Assembly: GCF_016811235.1 (NCBI RefSeq)
Contig: NZ_JAFBID010000002.1
Location: 124,001-188,000 of the forward strand
Direction of reading: 5' to 3'
DNA length: 64,000 nt
DNA from: Microvirga arabica
GTDB lineage: Bacteria > Pseudomonadota > Alphaproteobacteria > Rhizobiales > Beijerinckiaceae
Shown: one piece after another, positions 26,320 through 35,078 of the stretch
How the letters are laid out: each line of letters starts with the position of its first letter
Numbering within the stretch: the first letter of the stretch is position 1
Notes under the pieces: generated by a model
The model's input: the letters and a program-made list of their open reading frames with translations, nothing else
Databases searched by the model: none
What the model was told of the DNA's origin: nothing
Translations under genes and position numbers: made by a program

Positions 26320-27528
26320 TTACTGCGTGAGCTGGCAGCCGCTGTCGGCAGCCTTCATATAGGCGCTGTCGCCGGGGATCTTGGCGAGCTGCTTGTACAT
26401 GTCCCATTCGCTCTTGCTTTCTTCCGGCTTCTTCACCTGGAAGAGGTACATGTCGTAGACCATGCGGCCGTTGGGCAGCACCTTGCCGTTCTTGGCGAAC
26501 ACGTCCTGGACGGGCATCTCGTGCAGGAGCTTGGCCACCGGCTCGGTCGCGTCGGTCCCGGCCTTCTCGATCGCCTTGAGATACTGCGTCACGGCCGAGT
26601 AGGTGCCCATATGGATCATGTTCGGCATGCGGCCGGTCTTGTCCATGAACTTCTTCGCGAAGGCACGATTCTCGTCGCTCTGATCCCAGTACCAGCCCTC
26701 CGTGAGGGTCAGGCCCTGCGCCGCCTTGAGCCCTAAGCCCTTCACCTCGGCCAGCGTGAAGAGAAGCGCCGCGAGACGCGTGCCGCCTTGGGTGATGCCG
26801 AATTCAGCCGCCTGCTTGATGGCATTGGCAGTATCGAGGCCCGCATTGGCCATGCCGACGACATTCGCGCCGGAGCTCTGCGCCTGAAGCAGGAAGGACG
26901 AATAGTCGGTGGCTGCCAGCGGATGGCGGACGGCGCCGACCACCTGACCGCCCTTCGACTTCACGAACTTCGAGGTCTGGTCCTCGAGGGAGTAGCCGAA
27001 GGCATAGTCGGCGGTGAGGAAAAACCACTTGTTGCCGCCGTTCTCCACCAGCGCGCCGCCGGTGCCGACCGCGAGCGCATGGGTGTCATAGGCCCAGTGG
27101 AAGCCATAAGGAGAGCACTGCTTGCCGGTGAGGTCGGTCGTGGCCGCACCGGTCGTCATGGTGATCTTCTTCTTGTCCTTGGACAGGCCCTGCACGGCAA
27201 GCGCCACCGAGGAGGTCGTCAGCTCCATGATGGCATCGACCTTTTCGGTATCATACCACTGGCGGGCGATGCTGGCGGCAACGTCAGGCTTGTTCTGGTG
27301 GTCGGCGGTCACGATCTCGACCGGAACGCCGAGCACCTTGCCACCGTAATCCTGGACCGCCATGCGGGCGGCCTCGACGGAGGACTTGCCGCCGAAATCG
27401 GCATAGACACCGGACTGGTCGTTCAGGATGCCGATCTTGACCACGCCATCCGATGCCTGCTGTGCATAGGCGGATGAGGCCAGGGCGGTGCAGCTGAGGG
27501 CGAACAGAAGCTTGTTGAGGATACGCAT
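26320..27528 (-). CDS. Periplasmic binding protein of the Liv-type ABC transporter
   Basis: 402 residues with a signal peptide cleaved near SSAYA|QQA (about residue 22). The mature part begins VVKIGILNDQSGVYADFGGK, typical of type I periplasmic binding proteins of the LivK/amide class, and ends with a Cys-containing tail (DSGCQLTQ). Similar proteins bind leucine, amides, urea or aromatic acids; no substrate can be assigned. First gene of the operon that continues livG-livF-livH-livM-GMC oxidoreductase. Confidence 0.88.
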   Translation of the reverse strand: MRILNKLLFALSCTALASSAYAQQASDGVVKIGILNDQSGVYADFGGKSSVEAARMAVQDYGGKVLGVPVEIVTADHQNKPDVAASIARQWYDTEKVDAIMELTTSSVALAVQGLSKDKKKITMTTGAATTDLTGKQCSPYGFHWAYDTHALAVGTGGALVENGGNKWFFLTADYAFGYSLEDQTSKFVKSKGGQVVGAVRHPLAATDYSSFLLQAQSSGANVVGMANAGLDTANAIKQAAEFGITQGGTRLAALLFTLAEVKGLGLKAAQGLTLTEGWYWDQSDENRAFAKKFMDKTGRMPNMIHMGTYSAVTQYLKAIEKAGTDATEPVAKLLHEMPVQDVFAKNGKVLPNGRMVYDMYLFQVKKPEESKSEWDMYKQLAKIPGDSAYMKAADSGCQLTQ

Positions 27529-27839
27529 CGATTTCCTTCCCTATATTCTCAAGGCAGATTGATCCTGCCCCTTGCCGGAGCCGCAGCGTGAGGTGTGCGG
27601 TCGATGGTCAGAAAGGTACAGACACTTCGCCCCCGATCAATGAGAAGGGCGGTCATCCTTAAGTCGCAGAGGTCTTTGATTTTTTATCTTAATTTTCAGG
27701 CTTCGGGCATCGCGGTCTCGGAAACGTGACTGTTAACGAGGCAATCCAGTCCTGCATCTCCGGCGGTTCACAAGGTTGGAGGTACCCCTTATATCACCAT
27801 CAGCTTTTCGTCCCCGTTTTCCCTCGATGGAGTCCTTCC
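27529..27839. other. Divergent intergenic region between the Liv operon and the aldehyde dehydrogenase
   Basis: 311 bases with an AT-rich core (around 27670-27700: a run of T and A next to TTATCTTAATTTTCA). It must hold the two divergent promoters. An apparent open frame from 27726 extending the dehydrogenase is not favoured because the good ribosome binding site lies before ATG 27840. No operator was identified. Confidence 0.4.
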
Positions 27840-29330
27840 ATGACCGCTCATGCCAAACCTGTTGATCGTCGTGTTCTGGATCTGAAGGACGCTTCTCTGC
27901 TGGTGGACCGGGCTTATGTGGCGGGGGAATGGGTGGGCGCCTCGAAGGGCCGCACCTTTGCCGTCACCGATCCCTTCGACGGCGCCGTCATCCTGGAACT
28001 GCCTGACCTCGACGTCGAAGCCACCCGGCGTGCCATCGACACGGCCCACACGGTGCAGAAGGACTGGGCGAAGCGTACCGCCAAGGAGCGTAGCCAGATC
28101 CTCCGCCGCTGGTACGACCTCATCGTCGACAACGCCGACGACCTGGCGCTGATCCTCACCACCGAGCAGGGCAAGCCGTTGCCTGAGGCCAAGGGCGAGG
28201 TGATCTCGAATGCCGCCTATATCGAGTGGTTTGCGGAAGAAGCCAAGCGCATCGACGGCGACATCATTCCCGGAGCCAGCCCCAGCCAGCGCATCCTGGT
28301 GCTCAAGCAGCCGGTAGGCGTGTGCGCGGCCATCACCCCGTGGAACTTTCCCAATGGCATGATCACCCGCAAAGTGGGCCCGGCACTCGCCGCCGGCTGC
28401 ACCATGGTGCTCAAGCCCGCAGCCCAGACCCCGCTCTCGGCCCTCGCCTTGGCCGTGCTGGCTGAGCGGGCGGGCGTGCCGAAGGGCGCCTTCTCGGTGA
28501 TCACCACCACGGACGCCAAGCCTGTCGGCGAGGAGTTCTGCCACAACCCCAAGGTGGCCAAGATCACGTTCACGGGCTCGACCAATGTGGGCCGCTGGCT
28601 GATGCGCGAAGCGGGCGACAGCATCAAGCGCCTGTCGCTGGAGCTTGGGGGCAATGCGCCCTTCATCGTGTTCGACGATGCGGACCTCGATGCCGCCGTG
28701 GAGGGGGCGCTGGCGTCCAAGTTCCGCAATGCGGGCCAGACCTGCGTGTGCGCGAACCGGATCTACGTGCAGGAGAGCGTTGCCGAGGCTTTCTCCGCCA
28801 AGCTTGCCGACAAGGCCAAGGCGCTCAAGCTCGGGCGCGGCACGGAGGCGGGCGTGGCCATGGGGCCGCTGATCGACGAACGCGCCGTCGCCAAGATGGA
28901 GGAGCACGTTCAGGATGCCCTGGCCAAGGGCGGTCAGGTGCTGGTGGGGGGTAAGCGCTCGGATCTGGGCAGCACGTTCTTCGAGCCCACCGTGATGACC
29001 GGCATCACGCAGGCCATGAAGGTGACCAAGGAAGAGACGTTTGCGCCGCTGGCGCCGATCATCACGTTCAAGGACGAGGCGGAGGTGATCGGGATGGCGA
29101 ACGCCACCGAGTTCGGGCTGGCGTCGTACTTCTATGCGCGGGACATGGCGCGCGTGTGGCGGGTGGCGGAGGCGCTGGAGAGCGGCATGGTGGGGGTGAA
29201 CACGCCGGCGCTCGCGAACGAGATGGCGCCGTTCGGCGGGGTCAAGCAGTCGGGGCTCGGCCGCGAGGGCTCCAAATATGGCATCGAGGGCTTCCTCGAG
29301 ATCAAGTACATCAACCTCGCAGGCCTGTAA
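27840..29330 (+). CDS. gabD: NAD(P)-dependent succinate-semialdehyde dehydrogenase-type aldehyde dehydrogenase
   Basis: 496 residues from ATG 27840 with GGAG at 27829-27832. Aldehyde dehydrogenase fold: ITPWNFPNGMITRK (cofactor site), LSLELGGNAPF with the general-base glutamate, and the catalytic cysteine in FRNAGQTCVCANRIYV. EQGKPLPEAKGEV and the overall length match GabD, which oxidises succinate semialdehyde to succinate in GABA catabolism. Glutarate semialdehyde is another possible substrate. No GABA transaminase lies beside it. Divergent from the Liv transporter and followed by a terminator. Confidence 0.87.
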   Translation: MTAHAKPVDRRVLDLKDASLLVDRAYVAGEWVGASKGRTFAVTDPFDGAVILELPDLDVEATRRAIDTAHTVQKDWAKRTAKERSQILRRWYDLIVDNADDLALILTTEQGKPLPEAKGEVISNAAYIEWFAEEAKRIDGDIIPGASPSQRILVLKQPVGVCAAITPWNFPNGMITRKVGPALAAGCTMVLKPAAQTPLSALALAVLAERAGVPKGAFSVITTTDAKPVGEEFCHNPKVAKITFTGSTNVGRWLMREAGDSIKRLSLELGGNAPFIVFDDADLDAAVEGALASKFRNAGQTCVCANRIYVQESVAEAFSAKLADKAKALKLGRGTEAGVAMGPLIDERAVAKMEEHVQDALAKGGQVLVGGKRSDLGSTFFEPTVMTGITQAMKVTKEETFAPLAPIITFKDEAEVIGMANATEFGLASYFYARDMARVWRVAEALESGMVGVNTPALANEMAPFGGVKQSGLGREGSKYGIEGFLEIKYINLAGL

Positions 29331-29337
29331 CAAACAC

Positions 29338-29368
29338 AAAAGCCCGGCTCGGCCGGGCTTTTTCTTTT
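29338..29368. terminator. Bidirectional intrinsic terminator between gabD and the HAD phosphatase
   Basis: Stem AGCCCGGC (29341-29348) / GCCGGGCT (29352-29359), loop TCG, flanked by AAA on the left and TTTTTCTTTT on the right. The two genes converge here, so it can serve both strands, best on the plus strand. Confidence 0.88.
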
Positions 29369-29374
29369 GCGGGC

Positions 29375-30175
29375 TTAAGCGCTTTTCGCCTTGAGCAGCT
29401 GGCTCGCCAGTTCCGCGAAGCCGTCTCCCGAGTGTCCGTCGGTGATATAGGCAGGCTTATGCCTCAGCCGGTGCGCGAAGGCCTGAATGTTGGCGACGCC
29501 CACGCTCAAGGGGAAAGCCTCGAACATAGGCTCGTCGTTGGGCGAGTCGCCCGCATACACCACTGTGGTCTTCGCCTGCTCCCAATCGATTCCGAACACG
29601 TCGGCGAGCAGGGTCTTGGCCATGCTGAGCTTGTTGTAATCGCCGAACCAACCGTTCACATGGATCGAGCTGACCTTTGCCTGCGCACCGGCCCGCTCGA
29701 AGATGGACACGATCCGATCCACTTCTGCCTCGGGCAGGGCCGGCACGTCCTCGCAGAAATCGATGGCGAGATCCGCCAAGCGGTAAGCCTGGTCGCTGGC
29801 GAGCGCACAGCCCGGCACCGTGGCCAGCACCTCCTTCTCGATGGCATCGAGCCTGATCCGGTTCTGCCTCAGCTCCTCGCGGTTTGCCCAGAACCGCTCC
29901 TCCATCTTTTTGCGTTCACGGTCGTAGCGGAAATAGAAGGCGCCGTTCTCGCCGACCACCGCATCCACCGGCCACATGCGGGCGATGTGATCGCACCAGC
30001 CCGCGGGCCGACCGGTCACCGGGATGACGATGAAGCCGGCACGATGCAGCGCTTCGAGGGCCCCATAGGCTCTTGCCGTCAGCAGGCCCTCTGTCGTCAC
30101 CGTGTCGTCGATGTCGGTCAGCACCACACGAATGGATCGCGCCGCTGCCGGCGGAAGCTGTGAAAGAGGCTTCAT
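29375..30175 (-). CDS. HAD-IIB family sugar-phosphatase-like hydrolase
   Basis: 266 residues from ATG 30175, chosen for GGAG eight bases upstream; longer frames reach 30337. HAD motif I LTDIDDTVTTEG (nucleophile and general acid Asp), motif II in VIPVTGRPAGW, and motif IV GDSPNDEPMF. The insertion between motifs and HVNGWFGDYNK suit the type IIB (Cof/sucrose-phosphate or mannosyl-3-phosphoglycerate phosphatase) group. Substrate unknown. It is divergent from a glycerate 2-kinase, which would fit a phosphoglycerate-linked sugar, but this is weak context only. Confidence 0.75.
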   Translation of the reverse strand: MKPLSQLPPAAARSIRVVLTDIDDTVTTEGLLTARAYGALEALHRAGFIVIPVTGRPAGWCDHIARMWPVDAVVGENGAFYFRYDRERKKMEERFWANREELRQNRIRLDAIEKEVLATVPGCALASDQAYRLADLAIDFCEDVPALPEAEVDRIVSIFERAGAQAKVSSIHVNGWFGDYNKLSMAKTLLADVFGIDWEQAKTTVVYAGDSPNDEPMFEAFPLSVGVANIQAFAHRLRHKPAYITDGHSGDGFAELASQLLKAKSA

Positions 30176-30366
30176 ATCCCTAACTCCAGGACAGAGGGGC
30201 GGGGGAGTGGCATCGGCAGGGGCATCCTTGTTCCAAGCAGCTGCCATCCGGAATGATGAGACGGCTAACGGCGGGTCTTTAAGCACGAGCACCGGGCGAT
30301 CTCCAAGACCTTTGATTGATGTTCTCGACGGCTTCACGAGTGCGATTTCTCACGTAAAGTGACTTC

Positions 30367-31620
30367 ATGATAAACGATCGTGACATCCTCCATGCCCTGT
30401 TCGAGGCAGCCCTGCAGGCGGCGCTTCCCGATGGGAAGTTCGATGGACACCTGCCCGAGAAGCCGAAGGGGCGCACCATCGTGCTTGGTGCCGGCAAGGC
30501 CTCGGCCCGCATGGCGGCAGCCTTCGAGGAGGCTTGGTCCCGCGTTGGCGGAACCTGCGATGGGCTCGTGGTCACGCGGTACGGCCATGCGGTGCCGACG
30601 CGGTCGGTCGAGATCGTGGAGGCGGCCCATCCTGTTCCCGACGAGGCCGGCTTGCAGGCTGCCGGACGTATCCTCGCTCTCGCACGGGAGGCGGGCCCTA
30701 ACGATCTCGTCGTCTGCCTCATGTCGGGTGGAGCCTCGGCACTCCTGTCCCTGCCGGCAGAGGGCGTGACGCTCGCCGACAAGCAGGCCCTGAACCGCGC
30801 CCTGCTGAAATCCGGTGCGCCCATCGGCGAGATGAACCTCGTGCGCAAGTCGCTCTCGGCCATCAAGGGAGGCAGGCTCGCGGCGGCCGCAGGCCGGGCG
30901 CGGCTCGTCACCTACCTGATCTCTGATGTGCCAGGGGATGATCCTGCGAGCATCGGATCCGGCCCGACGATCCCGGAGCGGATTGATCCGGAAATCGCCC
31001 TCGCGATCCTGCGTCGATACGGGATCGATGTGCCGGGCCATGTCGTGCAGGCGATCCGGGCGAGCGCCGTCACGAAGCCTGGAGCGGGTGGTGCTGTCCA
31101 CATGCTGGCAACACCCAAGATGGCTCTTGATGCGGCCGCCGCCAAGGCGCGCGAGTTGGGGCTGAATGCTCTCGTCCTCGGCGATGCTCTCGAAGGAGAG
31201 GCGCGCGAGGTCGGGCGCGTCATGGCCGGCATCGCTCACTCGGCGCTCATGCATGGAGAGCCTGCCCGCGCCCCTTGTGTGCTGCTGTCTGGCGGCGAGA
31301 CCACCGTGACGGTGCGCGGCCAGGGGCGTGGCGGACGCAACGCCGAGTTCCTGCTGTCGCTGGCTCTTTCCCTGAAAGGGGAGAGCCGGATCTCCGCCAT
31401 TGCGTGCGACACGGACGGCATTGATGGATCGGAGGAGAATGCCGGCGCCTGGTGTGATGGCAGCTTGCTTGAAAGCGCCCGTGCGCAGGGCATTGACCTT
31501 GCTGCTCACCTAGAGGCGAACGATGCCTACACGGCGTTTGCGCAACTCGACAGACTCGTTGTTACAGGACCAACACTGACCAACGTGAATGATTTCCGCT
31601 GTATTCTCATCCATTCGTGA
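30367..31620 (+). CDS. Glycerate 2-kinase (MOFRL family)
   Basis: 417 residues. N-terminal domain with VLGAGKASARMAAAFEEAW and CLMSGGASALLSLP, then KALNRALLKSGAPIGEMN-like text, VRKSLSAIKGGRLA and YLISDVPGDDP; C-terminal MOFRL domain with LLSGGETTVTV, GRGGRNAEFLLSLAL, and ending VTGPTLTNVNDFRCILI. These are marks of type II glycerate kinase, formerly annotated hydroxypyruvate reductase (TtuD). It phosphorylates D-glycerate to 2-phosphoglycerate. Its 3' end overlaps the convergent histidine kinase frame by 111 bases; the C-terminal motif shows that the kinase really uses this part. Confidence 0.88.
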   Translation: MINDRDILHALFEAALQAALPDGKFDGHLPEKPKGRTIVLGAGKASARMAAAFEEAWSRVGGTCDGLVVTRYGHAVPTRSVEIVEAAHPVPDEAGLQAAGRILALAREAGPNDLVVCLMSGGASALLSLPAEGVTLADKQALNRALLKSGAPIGEMNLVRKSLSAIKGGRLAAAAGRARLVTYLISDVPGDDPASIGSGPTIPERIDPEIALAILRRYGIDVPGHVVQAIRASAVTKPGAGGAVHMLATPKMALDAAAAKARELGLNALVLGDALEGEAREVGRVMAGIAHSALMHGEPARAPCVLLSGGETTVTVRGQGRGGRNAEFLLSLALSLKGESRISAIACDTDGIDGSEENAGAWCDGSLLESARAQGIDLAAHLEANDAYTAFAQLDRLVVTGPTLTNVNDFRCILIHS

Positions 31621-32412
31621 TCGGCCAGAATTTATTAAGATGGAGTAGCTGAATCCGGTCGTGTTCGTCTCCGGCACGATGAGGCTCACCTTGGTGCCGC
31701 GCCGCTCACGGCTTTCCACCTCAAGGTTGCCGCCGTGGAGCTTGAGGATGTACCAGGCGAGGCTCAGGCCCAGGCCTGTGCCGGGCAGCTTCTTGGCGTT
31801 TCGACCGCGGAAGAAAGGCTGCAGAATGAAAGGCAGATCGCGCTCCGGGATGCCGATGCCGCGATCCTTGACGATGATCCTGATCATGCCGTCTTCACCG
31901 CGCGCCGTCACATCGACCGGTTGATCGGGGCGGGAATACTTCATGGCATTCGACACGACGATGACGAGTGCCTGCTCCAGCAGCACCGGATCGCCGACGA
32001 TCATCTCCGGCAAGTCCTTGATGTCGATATGAAAGGGGCGGCCGGGCTCCTGGCCTCCCTGCTCACGACAAACCCTCTTGATGAGTTCCGACGGATGGAA
32101 CTCGCTCGGGTTGAGCATGATACTGCCGGCACTGGCACGGCTGTAGGACAGAATCGTTTCGATCAGTTCATCGAGCCGCAGGCTTGCCCGCCAGATCTTC
32201 TCTGCCTTGACCTGAATGTCATGGGTGCTCAGCCGGTCGGCTCTGTGGATCAGGCCTTGAGCGAGAGCATTGATCGTCGACAATGGCGTCCTGAGCTGGT
32301 GCGCCAGCAATGCCATAGGGTCTAACGGAAGTGCCGCCCCGCGAGACGCCGTGCGAGAGGTGGAGTGGCGAGAAGCCTTGGATGAGGGCCTGGGTGGACA
32401 GGCGGCGGACAC
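31510..32412 (-). CDS. Orphan sensor-less histidine kinase
   Basis: 300 residues from GTG 32412; ATG 32316 would start right at the H box. HisKA with phospho-acceptor histidine in LLAHQLRTPLSTI (about 34-46), HATPase with N box EQALVIVVSNAMKYS, G1 DRGIGIPERD, F box ILQPFFRGRN, and G2 LPGTGLGLSLA. No membrane segment or sensory domain is seen, so it is either soluble or dependent on another protein for input. No response regulator is adjacent. The catalytic core ends near VSLIVPE; the last 40 or so residues are antisense to the glycerate kinase end and may have no function. Confidence 0.78.
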   Translation of the reverse strand: MSAACPPRPSSKASRHSTSRTASRGAALPLDPMALLAHQLRTPLSTINALAQGLIHRADRLSTHDIQVKAEKIWRASLRLDELIETILSYSRASAGSIMLNPSEFHPSELIKRVCREQGGQEPGRPFHIDIKDLPEMIVGDPVLLEQALVIVVSNAMKYSRPDQPVDVTARGEDGMIRIIVKDRGIGIPERDLPFILQPFFRGRNAKKLPGTGLGLSLAWYILKLHGGNLEVESRERRGTKVSLIVPETNTTGFSYSILINSGRSRMDENTAEIIHVGQCWSCNNESVELRKRRVGIVRL

Positions 32413-32762
32413 GAACCAAACTATAACTATATAACATATATTGCTCAGCTTGGTCCGAAGTAGTGCAGCAAAAGCCGTTGTCTATCCCTTGTTGGAGGAA
32501 AGGCCGAGATAAGCCCGGTGAAGGCAATTGGGCAGACTAGAAGTCGCGATATAGGGATTTCGAAATCACTTGTGGTCGAATGCGTGACGTCCATAAGATG
32601 AAATAGAATTAGTTTCCTGAATCTGTTTGGCTTTGAACGCTGAAAACAACTTATTAGATTTGAACGAGTACAGAGTTTGGTTGCAAACAGCTTTCGCTGT
32701 TTATCGCAACCGATGTCTTTCTCAGGCGTTTTCCTGTCAGATAGCTCGATAGGAGAGAAACC
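32413..32762. other. Intergenic region upstream of csbD, with hairpin
   Basis: 350 bases, AT-rich, no gene seen. A compound hairpin lies at 32679-32711: GGTTGC (32679-32684) with GCAACC (32706-32711) and inside it AAACAGC with GCTGTTT, loop TTTC, with a short bulge on the right side. Its right arm is also the left element of a possible stress promoter (listed separately). Confidence 0.5.
32706..32730 (+). promoter_or_regulatory. Possible EcfG-type general-stress promoter of csbD
   Basis: GCAAC (32706-32710), a 16-base spacer, then CGTT (32727-32730). The alphaproteobacterial EcfG consensus is GGAAC-N16/17-CGTT, so there is one mismatch in the -35. It lies 33 bases before the csbD ATG. CsbD proteins are often EcfG-controlled, which supports the reading, but a one-mismatch match could be chance. 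Confidence 0.4.
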
Positions 32763-32939
32763 ATGGATCGCGATCGTAGCGAAGGCAGCATGAAGAACAT
32801 CAAGGGTCGGATGAAGGAGGGCCTCGGCAAGGCCCTGGGCGATTCGAAGATGGAATCCGAGGGCAAGATGGATAAGGCTGAGGGTAAGATCCAGAACACC
32901 GTCGGCGGCATCAAGGATTCACTCCGCAAGGACACCTGA
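32763..32939 (+). CDS. CsbD-family small stress protein
   Basis: 58 residues from ATG 32763 with AGGAG seven to eleven bases upstream. Sequence is hydrophilic and lysine- and glycine-rich with the CsbD pattern: MKNIKGRMKEGLGKALGDSK, then EGKMDKAEGKIQNTVGGIKD. CsbD proteins are abundant under general stress in many bacteria; molecular function is unknown. Followed directly by an intrinsic terminator, so probably monocistronic. Confidence 0.88.
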   Translation: MDRDRSEGSMKNIKGRMKEGLGKALGDSKMESEGKMDKAEGKIQNTVGGIKDSLRKDT

Positions 32940-32960
32940 TCCTCAGGAAGTCGACAAGAA

Positions 32961-32984
32961 GGCCCGGTACAGCCGGGCCTTTTT
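32961..32984 (+). terminator. Intrinsic terminator after csbD
   Basis: Stem GGCCCGG (32961-32967) / CCGGGCC (32973-32979), loop TACAG, then TTTTT. The last T of the run is the first base of the convergent tusA stop codon. Confidence 0.9.
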
Positions 32985-33214
32985 CATGCCGGCAGGGCCG
33001 CTTTGCGGATCAGGAAGCTGATGGTGGCGTTCTCCTGCCGCTGATCCTCCAGGATGTCACCGGTTTCGCGGATCAGGTTTGGAACATCGATTCCGGCCAG
33101 GGGATCAGTGCAGACAACCCTCAGCAGGTCGCCGGGCTGCAGGGTACGGAGAACTTTGCGGGTTCGCAAAACCGGCAAGGGGCATTTCAGGCCGGACAGA
33201 TCAAGCTCCGTCAT
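32984..33214 (-). CDS. TusA-family sulfur carrier protein
   Basis: 76 residues. The family signature with the active cysteine is LDLSGLKCPLPVLRTRK (residues 4-20, Cys 11), with the typical later segment LLRVVCTDPLAGIDVPNLIRE. TusA-like proteins carry persulfide sulfur for tRNA thiolation, molybdenum cofactor or other pathways. It overlaps mobA as ATGA, so a role in molybdoenzyme maturation (as for sulfuration of the cofactor) is plausible from context. Confidence 0.88.
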   Translation of the reverse strand: MTELDLSGLKCPLPVLRTRKVLRTLQPGDLLRVVCTDPLAGIDVPNLIRETGDILEDQRQENATISFLIRKAALPA

Positions 33215-33840
33215 TCAACCCTCTCCTGCTGGGCGAGAATCTCTGCATGCCTCAGATCCTCGGACGTATTGATGTTGAAGAAGGGATCGACAGGCGCGAT
33301 CGGCCAGGAGGCCTCGGCATGGTCATGGCGGCTGATCCAGTCCCTTATGCTGCGTGTACCCTGATTCACGAGGGCTTGACGCAAATCGTGCCGCAGTGAG
33401 ACGGGCCAGAGCCCCACGGCGAAATGTGCCTGTGAGCCCGATGTGGCGCAGGCGATGAGCTTACGGGTCTCATTGAATGCCTCGTGCAACCGCAGCACCA
33501 GATCGTGCGGGATGAACGGCGTGTCGGCCGGTGCGCTCACAACCCAGTCGATGTCCGGCCGATGAGTGGCGCTCCACTCGAGGGCGGCCAGGATTCCGGC
33601 AAGCGGGCCTAGATAATCTGGAATGGAATCGGGAACGATCGGAAGCGTCATCCTGCTGAACCGGCAAGGATCGCCATTGGCATTGAGGATGACGCTCTCG
33701 CATTGAGGCGCAAGGCGCTCCGTCGCGTGCTCCACCAAAGACCGCCCCGCAAGCGGCAGAAGAGCCTTGTCATTGCCGCCCATGCGCCGCGAAAGCCCGC
33801 CCGCCAGAACGACACCGAGGGTTGGAGGAGGCTGGCTCAT
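33211..33840 (-). CDS. mobA: Molybdenum cofactor guanylyltransferase MobA
   Basis: 209 residues from ATG 33840. N-terminal nucleotidyltransferase signature VVLAGGLSRRMGGNDKALL and metal-binding ...VVSAPADTPFIP. MobA attaches GMP to molybdopterin to form the bis-MGD cofactor used by DMSO reductase-family enzymes. It lies 11 bases after mrp and overlaps tusA by four bases, so mrp-mobA-tusA look like one transcription unit. Confidence 0.9.
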   Translation of the reverse strand: MSQPPPTLGVVLAGGLSRRMGGNDKALLPLAGRSLVEHATERLAPQCESVILNANGDPCRFSRMTLPIVPDSIPDYLGPLAGILAALEWSATHRPDIDWVVSAPADTPFIPHDLVLRLHEAFNETRKLIACATSGSQAHFAVGLWPVSLRHDLRQALVNQGTRSIRDWISRHDHAEASWPIAPVDPFFNINTSEDLRHAEILAQQERVE

Positions 33841-33851
33841 GCCGGGTGCGC

Positions 33852-34979
33852 TCACTCGATGACGATGCGCGGCGCAGGGCGAGCGGCAGCCCCGCCCGAG
33901 AGCACAATCCAAACCTGCTGCGCCATGTCCTTGTAGATGCGGGCATGGGGTCCCTCCGGCTCTGCGACGACGACGGGCCGGCCTGCATCCGACAACTCGC
34001 GGATCGTCATGTTGAGCGGAACTTCGCCGAGGAAGGGCACGCCAAGGCGCGATGCTTCATCCCTGGCTCCGCCGTGGCCGAAGATGTGCGAGCTCTGCCC
34101 GCAATGGGGGCAGACGAAGGTCGCCATGTTCTCGACGATGCCGAGGATCGGGATCTCCACCCGCTTGAACATGGACACCCCGCGCCGCGCGTCGATGAGA
34201 GCGAGGTCCTGCGGGGTCGAGACGATCACCGCGCCGGCCAAAGGCGTCGCCTGAGCCATGGTGAGCTGGGCATCGCCTGTGCCGGGTGGCATGTCGACCA
34301 CGAGCACGTCGAGATCGCCCCAGGCGACCTCCCGCAGCATCTGGGTGATGGCCGACATCACCATCGGGCCGCGCCAGATCATGGCGGCTTCTTCCTCCAC
34401 CAGGAATCCGATAGACATGACCTTGATCCCATACGCCTCCATGGGCTCTAGAATCCGGTTCTCCAGCAGGCGCGGCTTGCCGTGGATGTCGAGCAGCTTC
34501 GGCATGGACGGGCCATAGATGTCGGCATCGAGCAGGCCGACCTTCAAGCCAAGGGCTTTCAGTCCGAGGGCGAGGTTGCAGGCGGTGGTGGACTTGCCCA
34601 CGCCGCCTTTGCCCGACGCCACGGCGATCACGTGCTGCACGCCCGGGATGCGCTGGTTCTTCGGCTGGGCTGCCGAGCGGGGGCGCCCGGGTGCCCCCGG
34701 GCCTGACGACGCAGCTCCCGAGCCTGCCGGACGGTCGGCGGTCAGGCTGGCAAAAACCCCTTTGACCGCCGGCAGGCCCTGCACGGCCGTTACTGCAGCC
34801 TGGCGCACGCGTTCCATGCCGGCGGCCTCGGACGGCTCGATGGTGATCGAGAACATGACCCGGCCCGCATCGTCCACGACCACATCGGACAGGCGTCCCG
34901 ATGCCACGAGGTCGGTTCCGCTCGCGTCGACCGGCACGGTCGACAGGGCCTGCAGCACATGCTCACGGGTGATCGCCAC
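33852..34979 (-). CDS. mrp: Mrp/ApbC-family P-loop ATPase (iron-sulfur cluster carrier)
   Basis: 375 residues from GTG 34979, preceded by AGGAG eight bases away; a TTG at 35003 is possible but weaker. N-terminal MIP18-like domain (about 1-80), then a proline-, alanine- and glycine-rich linker, then the deviant Walker A GKGGVGKSTTACNLA, DADIYGPSMP, VVDMPPGTGDAQLT, and C-terminal FVCPHCGQSS with the CxxC that binds a bridging iron-sulfur cluster. Acts in the cytoplasm in delivering Fe-S clusters to apo-proteins. Confidence 0.92.
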   Translation of the reverse strand: MAITREHVLQALSTVPVDASGTDLVASGRLSDVVVDDAGRVMFSITIEPSEAAGMERVRQAAVTAVQGLPAVKGVFASLTADRPAGSGAASSGPGAPGRPRSAAQPKNQRIPGVQHVIAVASGKGGVGKSTTACNLALGLKALGLKVGLLDADIYGPSMPKLLDIHGKPRLLENRILEPMEAYGIKVMSIGFLVEEEAAMIWRGPMVMSAITQMLREVAWGDLDVLVVDMPPGTGDAQLTMAQATPLAGAVIVSTPQDLALIDARRGVSMFKRVEIPILGIVENMATFVCPHCGQSSHIFGHGGARDEASRLGVPFLGEVPLNMTIRELSDAGRPVVVAEPEGPHARIYKDMAQQVWIVLSGGAAARPAPRIVIE

Positions 34980-35078
34980 TTTGTAATCTCCTGGGCCATT
35001 CAAGGCGTAGTCTTCGGTGACATCTATAGGCTGCCGGGCGGTTCGTTAAGCCATTCCCGCCGGGAAGATGCGGTATTC

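Noticed and set aside
27789-29339. 516-codon frame antisense to the aldehyde dehydrogenase
   Set aside because: Opposite-strand shadow typical of high-GC genes; histidine- and arginine-rich translation with no domain.
32219-32527. Possible frameshifted N-terminal sensor domain of the orphan histidine kinase
   Set aside because: Translation shows no PAS, GAF or membrane segment, so a frameshift was not supported.
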